Shown here in pieces: positions 36,657 through 41,220 of a stretch of 41,220 nucleotides of DNA (its first letter is position 1; each line of letters opens with the position of its first letter). The notes beneath the pieces are model-generated. The model worked only from the letters and a program-made list of their open reading frames with translations, did not search any database and was not told where the DNA came from. This stretch comes from Desulfosarcina cetonica JCM 12296 (GTDB lineage Bacteria; Desulfobacterota; Desulfobacteria; Desulfobacterales; Desulfosarcinaceae). The translations under genes were made by a program, and so were the position numbers. The stretch is taken from positions 1 to 41,220 of the forward strand of contig NZ_BBCC01000036.1 in NCBI RefSeq assembly GCF_001311845.1, given 5' to 3'.

Positions 36657-36938
36657 ACGGATTTCAGCGAGCTGGCTTAATTTACACCTCCGATGAAACC
36701 TTTGACAAGGAATTGTTCTCGGGCGGGAGAGATTGCCGCATGCTTGGCGACAGCGACGCGTCTGACGTCAAGCACGGGAACACCTGGGCCGGTGGGTCGT
36801 TGCCGATCACAGTCGATTCGGCGGTTTACAGGATGAGAAAAAAGGGGTAGGTAAAATGTCCCATGAATGGCCTGTAGGCCGTTTCCCACATATTCCAGGT
36901 CCATCGCACGGGGCTGGAACCGGCTTTCCAACATGAAC

Positions 36939-36945
36939 AAGGAGG
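36939..36945 (+). promoter_or_regulatory. Ribosome binding site fixing the cstA start
   Basis: aaggagg ends five bases before ATG 36951. The in-frame ATG at 36933 lies upstream of this site and has no such motif, so 36951 is the likely start. Confidence 0.7.
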
Positions 36946-36950
36946 AAGTG

Positions 36951-38695
36951 ATGGAAGCGCTGCTGATCATGATCGTGGCATTTGTCGGCTATATCATGAT
37001 GTATCGGATTTACGGACATTACATCGGCGGAAAAATCTTCAAACTGTCGGCTGCCGCCGTCGTGCCGTCCGTGACGATGGAGGACGGCATTGACTATGTG
37101 CCCACCAAGAAGGAAATTATTTTCGGCCATCATTTTACATCGATTGCGGGAACGGGGCCCATCGTCGGCCCGGCCATTGCCATCATTTGGGGATGGCTGC
37201 CGGCACTGATATGGGTGTTCGTGGGCAGCGTGGTGATGGGTGCCGTGCACGATTTTGGCGCGCTGATCATCTCCATGCGTAATCAGGGCAAGTCCATCTC
37301 CGATTTCACGGCCAAATACGTCAACAGCCGTACCCGTTTCCTTTTTTTCCTGATCGTGTTCCTGGAGCTGTGGATCGTGATTGCCGTGTTCGGCCTGGTG
37401 ATCGCCATCATCTTTGCCATGTATCCCCAGTCGGTGATGGCCGTGTGGGTCGAGGTGCCGATTGCCATGATTTTGGGATATCTGGTCTACCGCAAGAACA
37501 AAAGCGTGATCGGCCTTTCCCTATGGGCGGTGCTGGTCATGTATGCCTTCGTTTTCCTGGGCCCCTACCTGCCGATCAAGATGCCCACCGTTTTGGGGAT
37601 CCCGGCCACCGGGGTGTGGACGATCATTCTTCTGGCCTATGGTTTCATCGCCTCGGTCCTGCCCGTGACGGCGCTCTTGCAACCGCGCGATTTCATCAAC
37701 TCCCATCAGCTGGTCATCGCCATGGGCTGATGATCCTGGGCGTTTTGGGGGCGGCCTTTGGCGGGCATCTGGAGATGGTTGCTCCGGCCGTCCAGCTCAC
37801 GCCGGAAAAGGCGCCCTCCATGTGGCCGTTTCTCTTCATCACGATTGCCTGCGGGGCCATCTCCGGCTTTCACGCCCTGGTCTCGTCGGGGACCTCGGCC
37901 AAGCAGGTCCGCAGTGAGCATGATGCCTTGTTCGTCGGCTATGGATCGATGCTCATGGAAGGTGCCCTGGCCACCCTGGTGATCGTGGCCGTGGCCGCCG
38001 GTATCGGCATGGGCTACACCACCAAGGCCGGCGAGACCTTGACCGGCGTGGCCGCCTGGACGACCCATTATTCGTCATGGGCGGCGGCGGCCGGCCTGGG
38101 GTCCAAGATTTCGGCCTTTGTGGATGGGGCGGCCAACATGATTAACACCCTGGGAATTCCCAAGCAGTTCACCCTGGCGATCATGGCGGTTTTCGTGGCC
38201 TCCTTTGCCGGCACCACCCTGGACACGGCCACGCGTATTCAACGTTATGTTCTCAGTGAACTGTTCATCAGCTTCAAACTTGATTTTCTCACGGGAAAAT
38301 ACACGGCCACCGCCATTGCCGTGGGCAGCGCGATGATCCTGGCTTTCGCCACGGGTGCCAGCGGAAAGGGCGCGCTCAAACTTTGGCCGCTTTTCGGGGC
38401 GGTCAACCAGACGCTGGCGGCCCTGGCCCTGATTATCATCACCGTCTATCTCAAAACCCAGGGCGGGGTGAAATGGCTGGTGGCCGGCATCCCCGCCATC
38501 TTCATGTCGGTGATGACCCTCTGGGCGGCCGTATTGAACCAGTTGCAGTTCAACAACGCCCACAACCTGCTGCTGGAAACGATCAATGCGATCATCATCG
38601 CCATCGCCGCCTGGATTCTTCTCGAAGGCATCATCAAGTTCTTCAGCACCGAGGGCGATTCCGATCAACCCATCGAAACCGCTCCGGTGCTTTGA
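36951..38695 (+). CDS. cstA: CstA-family peptide/pyruvate transporter; frameshift near 37726
   Basis: A predicted 581-residue polytopic inner-membrane protein of the carbon-starvation CstA family (members import peptides or pyruvate). Seen: MEALLIMIVAFVGYIMMYRI, the family-typical FGHHFTSIAGTGPIVGPAIA and WGWLPALIWVFVGSVVMGAV, HDFGALIISMRNQGKS, ISGFHALVSSGTSAKQV, FVASFAGTTLDTATRIQRYV and LWPLFGAVNQTLAALAL. More than twelve hydrophobic helices are apparent. The frame breaks at the G3 run 37724-37726: frame 0 ends HQLVIAMG, the other continues LMILGVLGAAFGG. One added base gives 1746 nt. Three small coupled genes follow 87 bp downstream. In E. coli such carriers are induced by a kinase/regulator pair; here the nearest candidate is the divergent receiver at 36166, which lacks a DNA-binding domain, so direct control is not implied. 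Confidence 0.93.
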
Positions 38696-38782
38696 TACCC
38701 GGCCCATGGCCGGTCTGCCGTCGCCTGCCGGGCATGCGCGGCAGATCACCATGGGCGGACGCTCATCGGAAACGGGAAGACC

Positions 38783-39217
38783 ATGCAGATCAGACTGCGG
38801 AAATTCTATTTTCGGATATTGCTTCCGCCGGTGGCCGGTCTGGCAGTACTGCTGGCTCTTCGCGCGGGGCATCTGATCCAACCGGTTGATCTCGATCGGG
38901 GACGGCAGCTGGCCCCTTGGCTGTTTTTGTTGGCGATCGTTCTGGCCGTGGCGGCGCCGGTCTATTTGCGGGCCAGCTTTGCCCATCGGATGCGCAAGGC
39001 GCATCAAACGCCATCGAGCGATTTTTATGGCTTCCAGCGGCGGCTGATCGGCATATCCCTGGCCAGTGTGTATCTCCTGCCCGTGATTGGTCTGGTCCAA
39101 CTGTCGCAGTTTTACCAGAGTGGGGTTGTTTTGGCGGCCCTGTACGCCATTTACTACCAATATCCATCCCTGCGCCGGCTGGCCTTTGACCGGCGCCTGT
39201 TCCGGGTGCTTCCATGA
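38783..39217 (+). CDS. Small membrane protein, unknown function
   Basis: A 144-residue protein with three to four predicted membrane helices (about 12-31, 43-63, 86-107 and 112-128) and Arg-rich ends (MQIRLRKFYF; RRLAFDRRLFRVLP), consistent with a cytoplasmic N- and C-terminus. I do not recognise the family. A ggga-type ribosome site precedes ATG 38783. It lies 87 bp downstream of cstA, and its stop overlaps the next gene's start by 4 bp (ATGA). The tight coupling to the small protein and the ArsA-like ATPase suggests a membrane partner of that ATPase (inference). Confidence 0.75.
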   Translation: MQIRLRKFYFRILLPPVAGLAVLLALRAGHLIQPVDLDRGRQLAPWLFLLAIVLAVAAPVYLRASFAHRMRKAHQTPSSDFYGFQRRLIGISLASVYLLPVIGLVQLSQFYQSGVVLAALYAIYYQYPSLRRLAFDRRLFRVLP

Positions 39218-39504
39218 GATCGACCCTCCAACGTTTGAAGGATAAGATGGCGGAACTGTGGCACGTGGCCGACCAGGTCGCCCGTGGCCAGGCGGTGGAG
39301 ACCCTCGAACATGAGGTCGGTGAACTGAACCATATCTTCGCCCTCTTGGTTCTGGGCGTTTTTGTGGGTTTGCCTGCGCCGCCGGTGCAGCTCACCCTGG
39401 AGCTGATGCCCGAGATGGAGACCGAATTGCAGCTGATGCTCGACAAGGTGACGGCCGCCCATGACCCGCTGGGGGAGTTGTTCTCCGTATTGGGCATTGA
39501 TTGA
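39214..39504 (+). CDS. Small soluble protein coupled to an ArsA-like ATPase
   Basis: A 96-residue acidic, mostly helical protein. An amphipathic N-terminal helix (LQRLKDKMAELWHVADQVA) is followed by a hydrophobic segment (HIFALLVLGVFVGLPAPPVQ) and an acidic tail (LELMPEMETELQLMLDKV). The layout recalls small proteins annotated near ArsA-type ATPases under the name cory-CC-star, but the terminal Cys pair that name implies is absent, so I do not assign it. It overlaps the upstream gene by 4 bp and the ATPase start by 1 bp, which makes a real coding gene likely despite its size. Confidence 0.68.
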   Translation: MRSTLQRLKDKMAELWHVADQVARGQAVETLEHEVGELNHIFALLVLGVFVGLPAPPVQLTLELMPEMETELQLMLDKVTAAHDPLGELFSVLGID

Positions 39505-40429
39505 TGAGATCCAGCCACACCGTATCTCCTATCATTCACTTCTTCGTCGGTAAGGGCGGTGTCGGCAAATCGACCACATCGGCCCTTACGGCATTGCATT
39601 TGGCCCGTTGCGGTTGTCCCACTCTGCTGGTTTCCATGGATCCGGCCCATAATCAGTGCGACCTTTTCGAAAGTACGTTTTCCGAGAAACCCCGCTGCAT
39701 CACCGACGGGCTGTGGGTCAAGGAGGTTGATGCCGACTTCTGGATCACGCGTTATCTCAAGGAAACCCAGGCCCAAATCCGCCGGACCTACATCTATGAG
39801 AGTGCTTTCAATCTGCAGAAGCATTTCAAGGTGATTCGATTTTCTCCCGGCCTTGAAGAGTATGCTCTTTTGCTGGCCTTTGAAAATGTGCTCTCACAGG
39901 CCACGGACAAGCACGCCCTTGTTTTCGATATGGCCCCGACGGCGCTTTCCCTGCGGTTTTTTCGCTTCCCGGGGTTTCGTTGACCTGGCTGGACGAACTG
40001 CTCCGTCTGCGCGATCTGATCTGCCGCAAAAAAGAAATCGTATCGAAAATCCGCCTGGGCAAGATAACCTTGGAGCAGGATCGCGTGAAACAGAAACTGG
40101 GCAGCCTGCATGCGCGGCACGAGGCGTTGCGGGCGCGTTTTTTGGACAGCCAAACCCACGTTCATTTGGTGATGAACAGTGACCGGTTGTCCCTTGCCGA
40201 GGCGCTGCGCATCCGCGGACGGCTGACGGATATGGACATCGCCATCGACAAGGTGGTGGTCAACAAGGTGAGGCCCGGGAGCGACATCAATGCTATCGAA
40301 AGGTCCTTTGCGGCGGAGCACCTGTCAACGTTGCCGCTGGCCGACGGTGATCTTGTGGGGATGGCAGCCCTCAAGGCCTATCTGGACGCCCATGGGGAGG
40401 TGTTTGCGCATTTCAGGCCGAGCGGGTGA
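39504..40429 (+). CDS. ArsA/Get3-like ATPase; frameshift at 39971-39974
   Basis: A predicted 308-residue P-loop ATPase of the SIMIBI/ArsA class. It has a deviant Walker A FFVGKGGVGKSTTSALTAL, switch I SMDPAHNQCDLF and switch II DMAPTALSLRF (the usual form is DTAPTGHTLR, so the TGH is changed). The frame breaks at the G4 run 39971-39974: one added G joins FFRFPG to VSLTWLDELLRLRD. The C-terminal half contains the expected helical region and VNKVRPG. It is a single-ATPase form like Get3 rather than the duplicated arsenite pump ArsA, and no arsB/arsR is adjacent. A role in membrane-protein or metal handling with the two small upstream proteins is possible. It ends 17 bp inside the convergent truD 3' end. 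Confidence 0.85.
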
Positions 40430-41220
40430 ATTCACGCATCACGGTGGTGGCATAGGCGCCGGACGGCAACGTGAAGGCGAATTGAAGCCCGTCGTCCACC
40501 GGGGCGATCTCAAGATCGGTCAGCTCCAGGATGGCCTCCCGGCGCGATCCGGGTGCCGAAAGGGTTTGAAATCCGCCAGGGCCAGGCCGAAACGGTCGAG
40601 CAGGGCCATTTCCCGCTCGCCGGCTGCCGCCTGGGCGGGCTTCATCTTGAAACCGTAAATCGGGCCGGTGTAGGTGATCTCGCCTCTATCGAAGCGTTCG
40701 GTGTCCACGTCGAGGTCTTCCACGCAGAACATGCCGCCCGTGTCGGTCTTCTTCACGATGTCGCCGTTCAACAGCCGCCGGTAGTTGCCGTTTTCCATGC
40801 GCAGGCGCAGCCAGATGTTGAACAGGGCCGATTGTACCGCCGAAATCAGGAAGGCATCCTTGCGGCCTTTGCGGCCGGGAGAAAAGAGGGCGAGCCCGTC
40901 CTGAATGTTGCGCATGCCGTGACCGAAACGCTGGGGACCGTAGAAGTTCGGCACCCCGGTCGCTTTCAGCCGCTGGGCAATGGCCTGGGCGCGGGGCAGG
41001 GCATCGGCGCAGGGTGCGCTGACCACGATGGTGAAATGGTTGGACGCCACATGGCCGGTCTTGATCTTGTTGCGATGGCGCTGCATGTCGAGAATCTCGA
41101 AGGGCAACTCGGCCAGGGCCTTTTGAACGGTGTCCAACGGCGCTTTTACCCCGCAGCGGAAAGAGAGGGTTTGCACGACCACGGCGGTGCGGTCCTTGCG
41201 GCCGCCCCAACCCACGTCGG
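40413..41220 (-). CDS. truD: tRNA pseudouridine(13) synthase TruD, partial at window edge; frameshift near 40560
   Basis: The C-terminal ~270 residues of TruD, which converts U13 of tRNA(Glu) and some others to pseudouridine. Visible motifs: GRKDRTAVVVQTLSF, with the catalytic Asp in KDR; the NFYGPQRFGHGMRNIQDG motif; and DAFLISAVQSALFNIWL. The frame is broken near 40559-40561 (an A3 run on the plus strand). Adding one base turns the false end HPDRAGRPSWS into SAPGSRREAILELTDLEIA and continues through LPSGAYATTVMREFTRSA to a stop at 40413. The gene continues beyond 41220, so its start is not seen. Its 3' end overlaps the ArsA-like gene by 17 bp in the opposite direction. Confidence 0.93.

Larger units (their letters stand above)
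36535..36950. promoter_or_regulatory. Divergent intergenic region, regulator / cstA, with short direct repeats
   Basis: 416 bases with no recognisable gene (one 67-codon frame at 36647-36850 has no family features). Near the regulator start is an AT-rich patch with three TTCATA copies (36550, 36556, 36563), a plausible -10/operator area for the minus strand. A 14-base direct repeat, cgaagtgggtgaaa, occurs at 36620-36633 and 36643-36656, 23 bases apart, about two helical turns. A small hairpin (ggcctgtaggcc) lies around 36869-36880 just upstream of cstA. Promoters for both genes must be here, but I cannot place them firmly. Confidence 0.45.

Noticed and set aside
39504-40429. Arsenite efflux ATPase ArsA proper
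   Set aside because: Only one ATPase half (about 308 residues), no adjacent arsB, arsD or arsR, and switch II differs; called ArsA/Get3-like instead.

Overview
The window looks like chromosomal DNA of a GC-rich, environmental Gram-negative bacterium, most likely a Desulfobacterota (deltaproteobacterial, Desulfosarcina-like) organism. This placement is an inference from the density of hybrid histidine kinases, KPW-type receivers, HDOD and HD-GYP proteins, an MglA-like GTPase, a cysteine-rich flavoprotein and the codon style. I see no rRNA, tRNA, CRISPR array, insertion sequence or phage gene.

Layout. (1) Bases 1-582 hold no convincing gene. (2) 583-4156, plus strand: a Cache-type sensor kinase, a single-domain response regulator, and a receiver domain fused in frame to a formate/nitrite (FNT) channel. 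(3) 4234-6505: a periplasmic solute-binding protein (minus) divergent from a ChrA-type transporter (plus). (4) 6585-36534: about 30 kb read only from the minus strand, nearly all signalling. Its upstream half (36534 down to 20854) has thirteen genes: single-domain regulators, RR-HD-GYP, RR-HDOD, RR-PAS-kinase, a free HDOD protein, an MglA-like GTPase, a cytoplasmic kinase and a receiver-MshEN-GspE/PilB-zinc-ribbon ATPase. Its downstream half (20766 down to 6585) has a triple-PAS hybrid kinase with a regulator, then three hybrid kinases sharing one transmitter-receiver module but with different sensors (novel N-terminal domain, CHASE2, dCache). Interleaved with these are a FecR-domain protein, an OmpA-like lipoprotein and a two-domain flavoprotein. 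(5) 36951-40429, plus: cstA, then a coupled trio (membrane protein, small acidic protein, ArsA-like ATPase). (6) 40413 to the edge, minus: truD, partial.

How it fits together. I count 8 histidine kinases and 17 receiver domains, and not one receiver is joined to a recognisable DNA-binding domain. Outputs appear to be protein-level: a channel (FNT), a secretion/pilus-type ATPase, c-di-GMP phosphodiesterases (HD-GYP), HDOD scaffolds and a small GTPase. The working hypothesis is a post-translational control network that may steer a type IV pilus or secretion-like machine and an anion channel.

Quality caveat. Thirteen of the genes are interrupted by a total of 18 single-base indels (16 apparent deletions, 2 insertions), many in homopolymers. 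In each of the 12 genes with both ends in the window, restoring the base gives an integral codon count; truD is cut by the edge, so only its reading frame could be followed. I read these as consensus errors and annotate through them, giving each position.
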